Positions 35,873 through 45,976 of a stretch of DNA of 64,000 nucleotides are shown here, piece after piece. Both the position numbers and the translations under genes were made by a program. This DNA is from Sphingomonas phyllosphaerae 5.2 (GTDB taxonomy: Bacteria > Pseudomonadota > Alphaproteobacteria > Sphingomonadales > Sphingomonadaceae), in the NCBI RefSeq assembly GCF_000419605.1, contig NZ_ATTI01000001.1, positions 967,501 to 1,031,500 on the forward strand, read 5' to 3'. Within the stretch, counting starts at the first letter, position 1; every line of letters begins with the position of its first letter. The notes beneath the pieces are model-generated. The model saw only the letters and a program-made list of their open reading frames with translations. It had not been told where the DNA came from and made no database searches.

Positions 35873-37156
35873 ATGCAGAGTACCATTCAGCGGACGGGTG
35901 TAAGATGCATCGCTCTTCTGTCCGTCTTTATGCCGGTCGCGGCGATGGCGCAGCAGTTTGACGTCGAGCGAGCCACGCGCGCTTACCTTGATCTGCTTCA
36001 AGGGCCCGCCCGATCACAGTCGGACGCCTACTTCGAGGGCGGATACTGGCTGATCCTGTGGAGCACGCTTGTCACCTGCCTCGCCTACTGGCTTGTCCTG
36101 GCTACTGGCTTTTCGGCTTGGCTGCGCACCTGGGCTACAGGACGAACGCGGCGCCCTGCGCTCGCGACGATGCTGTATGCGCTTGGCCTCACACTGGTCA
36201 CGACAATTATCACGCTACCCTGGACGATTTACACCGGGTTCGTCCGTGAGGCTCAATATGGTCTCATGAGCCAGAGCTTCGCCCTTTGGTCCTTCGATCA
36301 GTTGAAGGCACTGGTCATTGCGCTGATCGTCACGCCGCTGGCATTTGCGTCGATCTATGCTGCGATACGGCGGACGCCCCGTTTCTGGTGGGCATGGGGT
36401 GCCGGACTGACCTGGGGCTTTGTGTTGCTCGCCAGCGCCGTGCTGCCCGTATTGATCGCACCGTTGTTCTTCACGATGAGCGAATTGCCAGCAGGCCCGC
36501 TTCGCGAGCGCGTCGTAAAGATGGCAAGGGCCCACGAGATCCCGGCGGAGCATATCTACGTCGCCGACCTGTCTCGCCAGACCAAGCGCATCTCGGCAAA
36601 CGTGTCCGGCTTGGGTCCGACGGTTCAGATCACCCTTGCCGACAACCTTATCTCACGGACGAGTTCCGACGAGGTGGCTGCGGTGATGGGCCATGAGATG
36701 GGGCATTATGTGCTCGGGCATGTCTGGCGGAACGCTGCATGGTACGCAGTCCTGTTCCTGATAATGTTTCTGGCTGTCGCAAGGGTGACGCCGGCTATTA
36801 TTGCACGCCATCCACGCTGGCGCATCGAGGGCGTCTACGACGTCGCTTCGGCTCCCGCGCTGCTGCTGGTTGCAACGCTTGTCATGGCTCTCGCAACGCC
36901 GTTCGAGAATGCGATCGTTCGGTCCGCGGAGACGGAAGCGGACGCATTTGGCCTCGACGTGGCGCGCCAGCCTGATGCTTTTGCCCTGATAGCAATCCGG
37001 CTCTCGGAATACCGGAAGCTCGAGCCTGGACACTTTGAGGAAATGTTGTTCTTCGATCATCCGTCTGGTGAAACTCGTATCCGACGCGCGATGCAGTGGA
37101 AGAAGGACCATGTTCCCGGCGCGACCATGATCAAGCCAGTCCTGCCATCATCTTGA
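35873..37156 (+). CDS. M48-family (Ste24-like) membrane metallopeptidase
   Basis: This integral-membrane zinc protease has 427 residues. A signal-like N-terminus ends VAAMAQQ. Several membrane helices follow (ILWSTLVTCLAYWLVLATG, MLYALGLTLVTTIITLPW, AWGAGLTWGFVLLASAVLPVL). The catalytic motif is His274-Glu275-x-x-His278 in MGHEMGHYVLGH, and the third-ligand region is RSAETEADAFGLDVAR. It resembles CAAX-protease/Ste24 homologues. ATG 35873 places the signal peptide first; in-frame codons run back to 35726. It stands alone between the RTX protease and the M20 peptidase gene. Confidence 0.88.
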   Translation: MQSTIQRTGVRCIALLSVFMPVAAMAQQFDVERATRAYLDLLQGPARSQSDAYFEGGYWLILWSTLVTCLAYWLVLATGFSAWLRTWATGRTRRPALATMLYALGLTLVTTIITLPWTIYTGFVREAQYGLMSQSFALWSFDQLKALVIALIVTPLAFASIYAAIRRTPRFWWAWGAGLTWGFVLLASAVLPVLIAPLFFTMSELPAGPLRERVVKMARAHEIPAEHIYVADLSRQTKRISANVSGLGPTVQITLADNLISRTSSDEVAAVMGHEMGHYVLGHVWRNAAWYAVLFLIMFLAVARVTPAIIARHPRWRIEGVYDVASAPALLLVATLVMALATPFENAIVRSAETEADAFGLDVARQPDAFALIAIRLSEYRKLEPGHFEEMLFFDHPSGETRIRRAMQWKKDHVPGATMIKPVLPSS

Positions 37157-37366
37157 TTCGACTTCATCCCGCTATGCGGTTCGGCTGAATGCGGATTTGG
37201 CCTTTTGCGCACTGATGGGTGTCGGGCAATTCAATTCCGTGCTTCAGGCCGGCCGTCGGCTGAGATGAATGCGTCATTGTTTGAGCGGGGACAACAAACA
37301 GGTCCCGAGCGACTGCATCTGGGTCTTCGGCGCGCTGTCGCTTCCGCGAGCTCGAGCAAAGGCGCG

Positions 37367-38773
37367 CTATTTGATGTGCGTCAGAACCTCCTGCCAATAA
37401 TCGAGTTCGCGCCCGAAGGCACGAAGCGGTATTCGCTCATCGGTACCGTGCGCGCGGCTGTCTTCAGGCAGCACCAGGCCAAGGCTGCCAGCACCCCAGG
37501 TGGGAATGCCCGCGCGGCGATATTCCCGCCCCTCCGTACCGCCGGATGACATGGTCGGGTGGAGCGTCGCACCGGGATAAGTGGTCGACAGGCCGGCCTG
37601 CAGCAGCGCGGTAACCTCCGCACGCGGCTCGGATACCGGGCTCTCCACGGCCTCACCAACGAGCGTTATGGCCGTGTCCGGTCCCGCCGCGCCCGCCAGC
37701 TCCTGCCGCACTGATTCGACGGCGACGCCGGGCAGGATACGACAGTTCACGGTGGCGGTCGCGTTCTGCGGCAGTGCGTTTGGCGCATTGCCCGCCTCCA
37801 GCATCGTTGCGACGCAGGTGGTCCACAAGATGTTTGATACGTCGGGATAGCGGCGTACGACTGCCAGCGCCTTGGCGTCACTCGGCGCGGTCGTCAGCCG
37901 CGTCAGCGCTTCGCCTAGCGCCCCGCCGCGCTCGGCGGCGACACGGGCGACCATTGCCCGGGTCACGCTGTTGAGCTGGACGGGAAAGCGCGTGCTTTCG
38001 ATCCGCGTCAACGCATGCGCGAGTTGATAGATCGCATTGTCGTCGCGCGGCACCGAACTATGGCCGCCACGGTTCTTGACCTTCACGGCGAAGGTGGCGT
38101 TTGTCTTCTCCGCGGCCTGCATCCCGAACGCGATCGGGCGCCCCTCCGCCGTCACCGACCCGCCCCCCGCGTCCGAATTAAGCGCATAAGCCGCGCGCGC
38201 CACCCAGGGATGCGCGATGACCGCGCGGGTGGATTGCATCCCCGTCTCCTCGTCTCCGGAAAATGCGAGCAGCAGATCGCGGCCCGGGCGCCAGCCGTCG
38301 CGGCGCAGGCGCACGAACGTCTCGACCAGCACCGCGACGCCGAATTTGTTGTCCTGTGTGCCGCGCCCATAGAGGTAACCGTCCTTCTCAACGGGGTTGT
38401 ACGGCTCGGTCGCCCAATTGCCGGCGACCGCATCGACCACGTCCATGTGTGCCAGCAGCGCCACCGGAGGCAGCGACGGATCGCGGCCTGCGTAGCGTAC
38501 GATCAGCCCCATCGTCTGCTCGCCATCGATCGTGACCGGCCGCCGTACGATATCCTCGGGCGCGAAGCCGGCGGTCTTCAGCCGTACCGCTATCACATCG
38601 ACCAGTTCGGGGACGCGACCGCGTCCCTTGGCGGTTGGAATGGCGACCAGTTGCTTCAATAGGGCAATCGCCTGGGCGCGATCGGCCTCGCTGGGCGCGG
38701 GAACCTTGCCGGTCGCTGCTGCGGCCGGAACCGGTACCGCCGCCAGGGAGAGAATAAGCGCAATCCGCAGCAT
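37367..38773 (-). CDS. M20-family metallopeptidase, exported
   Basis: This zinc exo/dipeptidase-type hydrolase has 468 residues and a signal peptide (MLRIALILSLAAVPVPAAAA). Metal and catalytic motifs are LLAHMDVVDA, YGRGTQDNKFG, SGDEETGMQS and NSDAGGGS. The dimerisation domain starts around VKNRGGHSSVPRDDNA, and the C-terminal ligand region is SSGGTEGREYRRAGIPTWG. It follows a TonB receptor on the same strand, after a strong hairpin. It probably trims peptides taken up by that receptor. Confidence 0.88.
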   Translation of the reverse strand: MLRIALILSLAAVPVPAAAATGKVPAPSEADRAQAIALLKQLVAIPTAKGRGRVPELVDVIAVRLKTAGFAPEDIVRRPVTIDGEQTMGLIVRYAGRDPSLPPVALLAHMDVVDAVAGNWATEPYNPVEKDGYLYGRGTQDNKFGVAVLVETFVRLRRDGWRPGRDLLLAFSGDEETGMQSTRAVIAHPWVARAAYALNSDAGGGSVTAEGRPIAFGMQAAEKTNATFAVKVKNRGGHSSVPRDDNAIYQLAHALTRIESTRFPVQLNSVTRAMVARVAAERGGALGEALTRLTTAPSDAKALAVVRRYPDVSNILWTTCVATMLEAGNAPNALPQNATATVNCRILPGVAVESVRQELAGAAGPDTAITLVGEAVESPVSEPRAEVTALLQAGLSTTYPGATLHPTMSSGGTEGREYRRAGIPTWGAGSLGLVLPEDSRAHGTDERIPLRAFGRELDYWQEVLTHIK

Positions 38774-38795
38774 CGAGGTCTCGTCCTATTTGCCG

Positions 38796-38824
38796 TCGGG
38801 CGAGGCAGGTGGCGCCTCGCCCGA
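38796..38824 (-). terminator. Hairpin between TonB receptor 4 and M20 peptidase genes
   Basis: TCGGGCGAGGC (38796-38806) pairs perfectly with GCCTCGCCCGA (38814-38824) around a 7-base loop. It lies in the 61-bp gap between the two genes. It has no T-run, so it could be a partial terminator or an RNA-stabilising element giving less downstream expression. Confidence 0.5.
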
Positions 38825-38834
38825 TCAAGTGACA

Positions 38835-41800
38835 TTAGAAGCGCAGCGAGGCGCTGGTGAACAGATAACGTCCGGTGGCGTCGTAAAATTGCGGGTAGGT
38901 GTTGCCGTTGCCGCCATCCTCGATCGCGGAGGTGGTCGTCAGCGGCGGCTGCTTGTCGAGCAGGTTGTTCATGCCCAGCGTAAAGCGGATGTTCTCCTTG
39001 GCATCGAAGGTGAAGGCCAGATCGAAATAGCTGCGGCTGTTCAGCTGCTTGTTGAGGGTGGCGTAGCTGCCCGCGAGCGCGGGCTGGTCGCTGGTCTGCG
39101 CAATCTTCACCGCGGAGATGTAGCGCCACGTCAGGTTCACGCCGACGCCGCCCGGCGTGTTCCAGGTCGTCAGCATGCGATGCCGCCACTCGGGCCGCGG
39201 CCGTCCGCACAGACCGCCGTACAGGCCCTTGCAGTCGTACACGTCCGAACCGGGCGAGCCGGGTAGCGGCACCGTCTCATATTCCGCCAGGTAGGTACCC
39301 GCCAGATTGAACGCGAAGCTGCCGAGCCGTCCGCTCGGAATGCGATAGTCGAGCGCGACGTCGATCCCGCGCGTGCTGAGCGAGCCCGTGTTGACGTTGA
39401 AGCGGCGGAAGTAGCCGGTGTCGTTGAGGAAAAGCGTCCCACCCGCGCCGCGATTGATGAGGCCGCAGAAGAACGGATCGCCCGTACCGAGGCAGTTGGT
39501 GAGCGCCAGATTGGGGTTTACGCTGCCGACCAGATTCTTCACGCGAATGTCGAAATAGTCGACCGAGAGGGATAGGCGTGGCACGAAAGTGGGCTCGAAC
39601 ACGACGCCCGCCGACCAGGTATCGGCCTTTTCGGGGTCGAGATCGCGGTTGCCGCCGATCAGCGAGTTGAACTGGCCCGCCGGATTGTCGATGACCCGTC
39701 CGTACTGGGCGGCGGTCACGCCCGTGCGGGCGCACTGCTCGGCGGTGGCGAAGGGGGTTTCGCCGGCGCAGGGATCGTAGAGGCCGTTCGCAAGCTCGGT
39801 CAGCTCGACCTCAAATAACGACTGGGAGGCGAAAAGCTCGACCACGTTGGGCGCGCGCACCGCGCGCTGGTAGCTGCCGCGGAGCCGTGCGGAGCGCACC
39901 GGTGCCCAGTTCAGCCCGAGCTTGTAGGTGTGCGTCTTGAAGCCCGTGTCATAGTCCGAATAGCGATATGCGCCTTCGAACGAAAGCAGGTGGAAGAATG
40001 GCCGTGACTCCACGAACGGCACGTTCAGCTCGCCGAACACCTCCTTGGCGGTGGTCGAGCCGCTGACCGGAAATTCGGGAGAAACCGAATTCTGATACAC
40101 TTCGTCTGGCAGCAGCTCGAGCGTGTTCTTGCGGTATTCGACGCCCACCGCAACGCCGATGCCGCTGTCGGCCCAAGGCAGGATCGCGCCGTATTTGCCC
40201 AGGTCGCCGTTGAGCGAGGCGACGATGTTGATCAGCCCGGTGTCGCCGACGATGCTCTTGGCCTCGGCGATATAGCCGACTGCGGCGGCGCTCGCCGGCC
40301 TCCCGCTGAAGTAATCAAGCGGCGCGCAGTTAGGATCGTCGTTGGCCGATACCGCGTCGGCGTTGATGGCGCACACCGCCTGACCGAAGCTCGCCGAGCC
40401 GGAGCGGCGGTCGACCACCGCATTCAGCGCGTTGGCCACGCGCTGAACATTGGCGTCCCCGGTGAAGCGGCTGCGATAGTCGACGCGCGCGTAGCTGGCG
40501 TAGACGTCATAGCTGAACGCGCGATCGAGCTGGCCGCGCACGCCGCCGACTATGCGGAAGGTGGAATGTCGAATGTCGTCCTGGCGCGCGCCGCCTTCCA
40601 CGTTGCGACGGCTGATCAGGATGCCCGGCGCGATTGCCGCCGGCCCCACGTAGGCGCCGGCCCCGTTATAGTTGCTGGCGGTCGACAGGCCGGCCGCGCC
40701 GCAGACGAACTGGACCTGCTGGGCACTGAGCAGCGGATTGTCGCAGTTGAGGCCGCCCCCGCTGCCCAGCACGCCGCCCGAAACCGTTCCGGGCGCGATT
40801 TGCGCGGTCGAACGGTCGTTCATGTAGCTCAGCTCGAAATAGGGGATTACCCGCTCGCTCAGCTCGATGTGGCCGATCGCACCCAGCGTGTAGCGCTCGT
40901 CGGGACGCTGGTAGTAGTTGGCGGGGGCGAAGTTGTACGTGCGCCGACCGGCAACGAATTGACCGTTGTCGACCCGGAACTGCGTCGGCACGTTCGCGAC
41001 CGCACCGGTGTTGGCGATGTTGGCGGGATCGTTGAAGCCGGAGCCGCTGCATGCGTAGGTGTCCCCGCCATTGCCGGCCGTTCCCAATGCGCATGCGCTA
41101 TAGTCGTAGTCCGCTTGCAGGATCGGTCGGATCTTGCGGTAGGTGGCGTAGGCGGTGATGTTGCCCCGCCCGTCGGCCATGTTGGTGCCCATGACCGCCG
41201 AGTAATCCTGCGTGAAGCCGTTCCACACCGACTTGTCGGGCTTCGGATACGCGCCCGGGATTTGGCGATCGTTCGCATCCAGCAAGTCGCGGAGCCCGCG
41301 ATTGCCGTTGCTATGTTGGTAGATGCTGAGCCCGGCGTTGAGCTTCACGCCCTCGAAATTGTCGATCAGGTTGAAGTTGACGACGCCGGCGATGGCATCA
41401 GAGCCGTACACCGCCGAGGCACCGCCGGTGAGCACCTCGACGTTGCGCACCAGCGCGGCAGGCACCTGGTTGAGATCGGACGGTACCGCCTTCGGGCTTC
41501 CGTATGGCAGCCGCCTTCCGTTGACGAGCACGAGCGTGCGAACCGGCGTCAGCCCGCGCAGGTCGACTTGCGCGGTACCGGTTGCCTCGTTGGAATTGGC
41601 GGAACCCTGCGCCGCGAACACCTGCGGCAACTGGTTGACCAGATCCTCGCTGCGGGTCGCGCCGCGGGTCACGAACTCCTCGCCCGTCACCTGGATTACG
41701 GGGCTGATGCTGGTGGCGTTGGCGGAGCGTATGCGCGATCCGGTGACGACAATCGTGGCGCCTTCCCCTTCGGGGTCCCCAAGCGCCGGATCGGCGGCGG

Positions 41801-41909
41801 GAGCCGCGACCGCAAGCGTGGAGGGTGCCTCTTGCGCCGCCGCGGGGACGGCGATCACGCCCCACATGATGGTGGTGGCCAGCAGGGTCGAGCGATGCTT
41901 TCTATCCAT
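38835..41909 (-). CDS. TonB-dependent receptor 4 (peptide-type)
   Basis: This 1024-residue outer-membrane receptor has a signal peptide ending VPAAAQ, a TonB-box-like ATIVVTGSRIRSANA and a plug with SEDLVNQLPQVFAAQG, VDLRGLTPVRTLVLVNGRR and GGASAVYGSDAIAGVVNF. The barrel ends in TGRYLFTSASLRF. It belongs to the oar-like/GSRIR class of sphingomonad receptors, which are often found with peptidases, and is unlike the three receptors at 3.4-24 kb. The peptidase and esterase genes on both sides run in the same direction, suggesting one uptake unit for peptides or similar amides. Confidence 0.92.
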   Translation of the reverse strand: MDRKHRSTLLATTIMWGVIAVPAAAQEAPSTLAVAAPAADPALGDPEGEGATIVVTGSRIRSANATSISPVIQVTGEEFVTRGATRSEDLVNQLPQVFAAQGSANSNEATGTAQVDLRGLTPVRTLVLVNGRRLPYGSPKAVPSDLNQVPAALVRNVEVLTGGASAVYGSDAIAGVVNFNLIDNFEGVKLNAGLSIYQHSNGNRGLRDLLDANDRQIPGAYPKPDKSVWNGFTQDYSAVMGTNMADGRGNITAYATYRKIRPILQADYDYSACALGTAGNGGDTYACSGSGFNDPANIANTGAVANVPTQFRVDNGQFVAGRRTYNFAPANYYQRPDERYTLGAIGHIELSERVIPYFELSYMNDRSTAQIAPGTVSGGVLGSGGGLNCDNPLLSAQQVQFVCGAAGLSTASNYNGAGAYVGPAAIAPGILISRRNVEGGARQDDIRHSTFRIVGGVRGQLDRAFSYDVYASYARVDYRSRFTGDANVQRVANALNAVVDRRSGSASFGQAVCAINADAVSANDDPNCAPLDYFSGRPASAAAVGYIAEAKSIVGDTGLINIVASLNGDLGKYGAILPWADSGIGVAVGVEYRKNTLELLPDEVYQNSVSPEFPVSGSTTAKEVFGELNVPFVESRPFFHLLSFEGAYRYSDYDTGFKTHTYKLGLNWAPVRSARLRGSYQRAVRAPNVVELFASQSLFEVELTELANGLYDPCAGETPFATAEQCARTGVTAAQYGRVIDNPAGQFNSLIGGNRDLDPEKADTWSAGVVFEPTFVPRLSLSVDYFDIRVKNLVGSVNPNLALTNCLGTGDPFFCGLINRGAGGTLFLNDTGYFRRFNVNTGSLSTRGIDVALDYRIPSGRLGSFAFNLAGTYLAEYETVPLPGSPGSDVYDCKGLYGGLCGRPRPEWRHRMLTTWNTPGGVGVNLTWRYISAVKIAQTSDQPALAGSYATLNKQLNSRSYFDLAFTFDAKENIRFTLGMNNLLDKQPPLTTTSAIEDGGNGNTYPQFYDATGRYLFTSASLRF

Positions 41910-42044
41910 GTCCCTAATCTCCCTCTTGGGCGGGCACCGCCGCGTGGGCGGCGAGCACGCGTTATCCGTGACGCGCCGCCCCGCGCGGGCGGGCGCCTGT
42001 TCCTCCGGTAATCGCGGCCGTTGTTGGCCGTCGTGTGTGGGTCT

Positions 42045-43757
42045 TCAGTACCGCCAGCTGGTGAGATCGGCGCCCTTGGGGGCGGTGGCCTCGATACGCT
42101 TCAGGATCTTCGGCAAGTAGAAACTGTTGTAGCGTAGCCGGCCGATTGCGTTCGACGTGCCATGGTCGCCACTCCAGCAATGTTCGCGGCGGTCGCCATA
42201 ATCCACTTCGCCGCCATAGGCCGGCTTGGCCGTCTTAAGAAAATCCTCCATGAGATAGACGGCATTGTTGAGGTAGAAATTGTCCATGTCGCCGACATAG
42301 ATGTGGATCTTGCCTCGAAGCTTGGGGGCCAGCGTTTTCCAGTCGCGTTGCAGGATGTGGCGAAGGTCATAGTTTTCGCGCCAATAGGCAGCCACATTCT
42401 TGTCGATCACCCCGGTGCGCTTGTCCCAGATCCGTTTCGGATAGCCGTCGGCACCCTGCGGTGAGTAAACGGCTTCCCAGATGTCCCACTGGCCACCCGA
42501 GCGCGACCGATCGCCGAGCACCAGCTCGAGCCGGTTCTCCTGCTCGATCGTGTAAGGCACATGGTCCAACCAGTCGCGTTTGCCCGGATGCTCGACGCTG
42601 CCGAACGGGCCATCGTAGCGATAGGCGTTGGCGTCGTCGTAAATGTTGACCGTCATGGTCTGACGGAAGTCGATCGGGTCGGGGCAGGCGGCAAAGGCGC
42701 CGTTATACTGGTCGGGATACTTGATCTGGACACCCAGCGCCTCCCAGCCGCCCGTCGAGCCGCCATAAAGAAAGCGCGACCAGCCCGCCCCGAGCCCGCG
42801 GTAGCGCCGCTCCAGCTCCGGGATGAAGTCATAGGTGATAGCGTCGCCATACGGCCCGAGATTGGCCGAGTTCACCGCATAGCTGTCGTCGTAATATGGA
42901 TTGGAATGGTCGATCTCGACAACCAGATAGCGCGGGAACTTGTCGGAAACCCACTTGCGATATAAATCGTATGCTTCCTGCTGCTCGTCGCGATTGTAGC
43001 AGGGCAGACCGAAGCGTTCGCTGGGCTCGCAAGTCAGGTTCGGGTCGGGAGGGGTGGTACGGAAACCGCCGAAGTCATCCGGGAAATGCCCGTGGAAGAT
43101 CATCAGCGGATAGCGTGCCTCCGGATGCTTGTCGAAGTCCCGCGGTACCAGCACATGCCCACGGATATAGATATCGCGACCCCAGAATTTGGATAACCGC
43201 TCATTTCGCACCTTGAAATGGCGGACGAACTCCGTGTCCTTGGGTTCGGCGATCGGCGGGTTTACCTGATCCAGCTCGAGCGGGATGGTCGTGCGGCCGG
43301 CAGGGTCGAAGTCGATCTGGCGCGGCGTGCCGACGAAATTGCCGGGTTCCAGCCGCCAGTTCTGGCCCGCACCGCGCGGGGCGGGCAGCTTTACCGTGCG
43401 GCCGTTCGACAGCTTGTAGGTGTCGTAACGGTGCAGCACGGGCTGTGCCCAATAGCGGCCTTTGGGCACCTGCGTCGTGCTGAGCGCCGGAAAGCCGAGG
43501 ACGTCCGCTCCAACGGTCGCGGATTGTCCGCGGCGCAGCCCGTCCACGGTTACGCCGAACACCTGCGCGCCGAAGTAATCGGGGCGGACCTGAAAGCGTG
43601 GTTCAGTCGCCTTCTCCTTGGTCAGGATCACCAGCACGCGGCCATCGACCCCATCTGCTGCCGCAGTCGCGGGTAATGTCACCCGGAAATCGTCCGCCAG
43701 CACGGGCGTCGCTGCCACCAGCGCCGCCGTCATGCCTGCCGCCCACCGTTTCGCCAT
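42045..43757 (-). CDS. Alpha/beta-hydrolase fold esterase (putative esterase family), exported
   Basis: This secreted serine hydrolase has 570 residues; the signal peptide ends ATPVLA. The nucleophile elbow is YGGSTGGWEALG, with YPLMIFHGHFPDDFGGF upstream forming the oxyanion region. A late His near DYGDRREHCWSGDHGT may complete the triad. ATG 43757 is chosen because it starts a clean signal peptide and AGGGGG lies 9 bases upstream; an in-frame extension overlaps the neighbouring peptidase gene. It lies between the TonB receptor and the M24 peptidase. The substrate, an ester or a peptide, is unknown. Confidence 0.82.
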   Translation of the reverse strand: MAKRWAAGMTAALVAATPVLADDFRVTLPATAAADGVDGRVLVILTKEKATEPRFQVRPDYFGAQVFGVTVDGLRRGQSATVGADVLGFPALSTTQVPKGRYWAQPVLHRYDTYKLSNGRTVKLPAPRGAGQNWRLEPGNFVGTPRQIDFDPAGRTTIPLELDQVNPPIAEPKDTEFVRHFKVRNERLSKFWGRDIYIRGHVLVPRDFDKHPEARYPLMIFHGHFPDDFGGFRTTPPDPNLTCEPSERFGLPCYNRDEQQEAYDLYRKWVSDKFPRYLVVEIDHSNPYYDDSYAVNSANLGPYGDAITYDFIPELERRYRGLGAGWSRFLYGGSTGGWEALGVQIKYPDQYNGAFAACPDPIDFRQTMTVNIYDDANAYRYDGPFGSVEHPGKRDWLDHVPYTIEQENRLELVLGDRSRSGGQWDIWEAVYSPQGADGYPKRIWDKRTGVIDKNVAAYWRENYDLRHILQRDWKTLAPKLRGKIHIYVGDMDNFYLNNAVYLMEDFLKTAKPAYGGEVDYGDRREHCWSGDHGTSNAIGRLRYNSFYLPKILKRIEATAPKGADLTSWRY

Positions 43758-43797
43758 GCACAATCCCCCTATGATAAAGGCGCCCCGTGTCCGTCCG

Positions 43798-45228
43798 TCA
43801 CTCGGACGGGATAGGAGTGATCTCGATCTGCCGCCCGTCCAGAAAGCGCACCCGCCGCCCATCGTAGAAGGCATTTTCCTCGGCGCGGAACTGCACCTCC
43901 TGGCCGCCCCATTCCGGCACCGGCGCATAGGCGGCCAGCTCGATCGACCATGCGGTGTCGGCGTGGATCGGGTACTCGCCCCGCTCGTCGCCGCTCTGCT
44001 TGTCCCAGAAGCCGATCGCGGTGCCGGCGGCGTGGCCGTGGTAGCCAAGCGGGTGGGTGTAGATCGTCGGCTTCAACCCGGCCGCGATCGCCTTGGCGCG
44101 CGCCGCCGCCAGCACCTGATTGCCGCTCTTGCCGACTTCGAATGAGGAAAGCAGCGCATCTTGCACCCCGTTGGCCGCTTTCAGGCCCGCCGCCAGTCCG
44201 GCCGGGACCGCGCGCTCGCCGGGCTTGAGCACATAGGCAAGATGCTGCGTGTCGGTGTTGAGCCGGAGATAGGTGATGCCGAAGTCGGTCCACAGCAGAT
44301 CACCCGGCTGGATCACCGTGTCGCCTTCCAGCATGACCGACGCGCCGCGCCGGATGATGCCGACCGAGGGCTGGAACCATGTGGCCAGCCCCAGATCCGA
44401 CACGCGCTGGCGATACCACCAGACCACGTCGTCGCTGGTGGTTCGACCGGGCGTGATGACCTTGCGGGAGAACGCCTCTCCGATGATGCCATGCGCCAGC
44501 CGGACGATGCCCGGATAGATCCGCATCTCGGCCGGAATGCGGGTTTCCAGCCAACCAATCGCCAGCCGGTCGCCGGGAACGATTCGGCTGCGCACGTCGG
44601 GCGAAAGCGCAGCGGTCATCTCATTATACTGACTCAGCGTCATTCCGTCGGCGAAGGCCGAGACGGCGGAGGTGTTGATCGCGATCTTTCGCGGGTTGCG
44701 CGCCGCGACCAGAGCAGCAACCGCCTTCCACTGGTCGGGCTGCTTGTCCGGGTCCCACGACGGGCTGAACAGGCCACCAAGCCCGTAGCGGCTTACCGTC
44801 AGGCGCTCGATCGGCTTGCCGGCGCCGGGATCGAAGAAGATCAGGATCGTGCGTCGACGCGCGTGCAGGCTCTCCGAGTTGAGCATGCTGGCGACGACCG
44901 GTTCCTCGAAATACTCGCGCGCCATCAATATCCACATGTCGACGCCCTGCGCTCGCATCAGCTTCGGCAACACCGTGTCGAGCCGCTCGGCCAGGATCGC
45001 GTTCTGCAGCTGGGCGCGCTCGCGGATCGACAGGACGCGGGGCAGCGCCGATGCGGGCTGTTCGATTTCGCTCATCGGCAGGATCGGGGCCGATACCGGG
45101 GCCTGCGCCATGCGCTGCCCCATCTGCGCACGCGACGGCCCCTGGGCGGTCGCCACCCCAACTAGCGCCGACGCCCCCATCAACGCCGCCGCATATCGCA
45201 CCGCGACGGAACATTTGCTCCACGCCAT
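43798..45228 (-). CDS. M24-family metallopeptidase (Xaa-Pro aminopeptidase-like), exported
   Basis: This pita-bread-fold metallopeptidase has 476 residues and a signal peptide ending VGVATAQ. The five metal ligands of M24 can be placed: the two Asp in LLWTDFGITYLRLNTDTQH, His in YTHPLGYHGHAAG, Glu in WSIELAAY and Glu in QEVQFRAEENAFYDG. The N-terminal creatinase-like domain begins around ILAERLDTVLPKLMRAQGVD. Its promoter faces the MarR gene, with which it is divergent. Together with the esterase, TonB receptor and M20 peptidase it forms a probable operon, first gene first. Confidence 0.88.
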   Translation of the reverse strand: MAWSKCSVAVRYAAALMGASALVGVATAQGPSRAQMGQRMAQAPVSAPILPMSEIEQPASALPRVLSIRERAQLQNAILAERLDTVLPKLMRAQGVDMWILMAREYFEEPVVASMLNSESLHARRRTILIFFDPGAGKPIERLTVSRYGLGGLFSPSWDPDKQPDQWKAVAALVAARNPRKIAINTSAVSAFADGMTLSQYNEMTAALSPDVRSRIVPGDRLAIGWLETRIPAEMRIYPGIVRLAHGIIGEAFSRKVITPGRTTSDDVVWWYRQRVSDLGLATWFQPSVGIIRRGASVMLEGDTVIQPGDLLWTDFGITYLRLNTDTQHLAYVLKPGERAVPAGLAAGLKAANGVQDALLSSFEVGKSGNQVLAAARAKAIAAGLKPTIYTHPLGYHGHAAGTAIGFWDKQSGDERGEYPIHADTAWSIELAAYAPVPEWGGQEVQFRAEENAFYDGRRVRFLDGRQIEITPIPSE

Positions 45229-45251
45229 CGCCCGAACCCCCGTTTATATCT

Positions 45252-45290
45252 GTTGCGTGAAAATGAACGTAACCTTATGCAACTGTCAAG
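45252..45290 (-). promoter_or_regulatory. Promoter and inverted repeat upstream of the M24 peptidase gene
   Basis: GTTGCGT (45252-45258) and ATGCAAC (45277-45283) form an imperfect inverted repeat across the divergent gap. On the minus strand TTGACA (45289-45284) is followed, after 17 bases, by TCATTT, so the repeat would cover the promoter. It is a reasonable MarR-type operator. Confidence 0.4.
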
Positions 45291-45421
45291 TCACCTTATT
45301 TGCGGTCGCGCATAGGGGCGGCCGATTGCTGTGGCGGCGTGCGCGGAACATGGATGGACCGGCCCGTTTCAATCGGCCGGACGGGATGACGCGGCGGGCG
45401 GCGTCGCAGAGAGGATGCCAA

Positions 45422-45910
45422 GTGACCGGGAACCGGATGTTCGATCCGACCAGCGAGGCGTTCCGCCTGGCTACGTCGCCCTTCTACCTGATCGCGCACG
45501 CTGATTACATGTACCACCGCAACATGGATGCGGTGCTCGCGGCCCACGGCGCGAACAAGGCGATGTACCGGATCATGACCGTGCTGCGCGATCATCAGCC
45601 CTGCCGCATGACCGATCTGGCCGATATGGCGCTGATCAAGCGGCCGACCGTAAGCCGAATCGTCGAGCGCATGGTCGAGCTGGGCCTTGTCCATGCTGCG
45701 CAAAGCGAGGTGGACAGCCGCGCCACCGACGTGCGTATGTCGCGCGAGGGGCGTGCATTGCTTGACACGCTTACTCCGCTCGTCGCGCCCTTGTTCGTGG
45801 AGGCGACCGCCGGGCTCAGTCACGACGAACTGCAGCGGTTCGTGGCGACACTGCAGATCATCGGCAGCAATCTGGCCCGCGCCGGCGACCAGAAGACGCC
45901 GGAAAGTTGA
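45422..45910 (+). CDS. MarR-family transcriptional regulator
   Basis: This winged-helix regulator has 162 residues. The DNA-binding part is CRMTDLADMALIKRPTVSRIVERMVELGLV, followed by the wing QSEVDSRATDVRMSREGRAL. Helices at both ends would form the dimer. GTG 45422 has GAGAGGA upstream; ATG 45437 is the alternative. It is divergent from the M24 peptidase operon and precedes the FAD oxidase and transporter genes. It probably controls both sides, with a ligand derived from the imported substrate. Confidence 0.87.
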   Translation: MTGNRMFDPTSEAFRLATSPFYLIAHADYMYHRNMDAVLAAHGANKAMYRIMTVLRDHQPCRMTDLADMALIKRPTVSRIVERMVELGLVHAAQSEVDSRATDVRMSREGRALLDTLTPLVAPLFVEATAGLSHDELQRFVATLQIIGSNLARAGDQKTPES

Positions 45911-45976
45911 CTCTGCTCGCGCTAGTGGCGGATACGTTCATTTGAACGCGAACCGGGGGCGCGGCATGAACATACG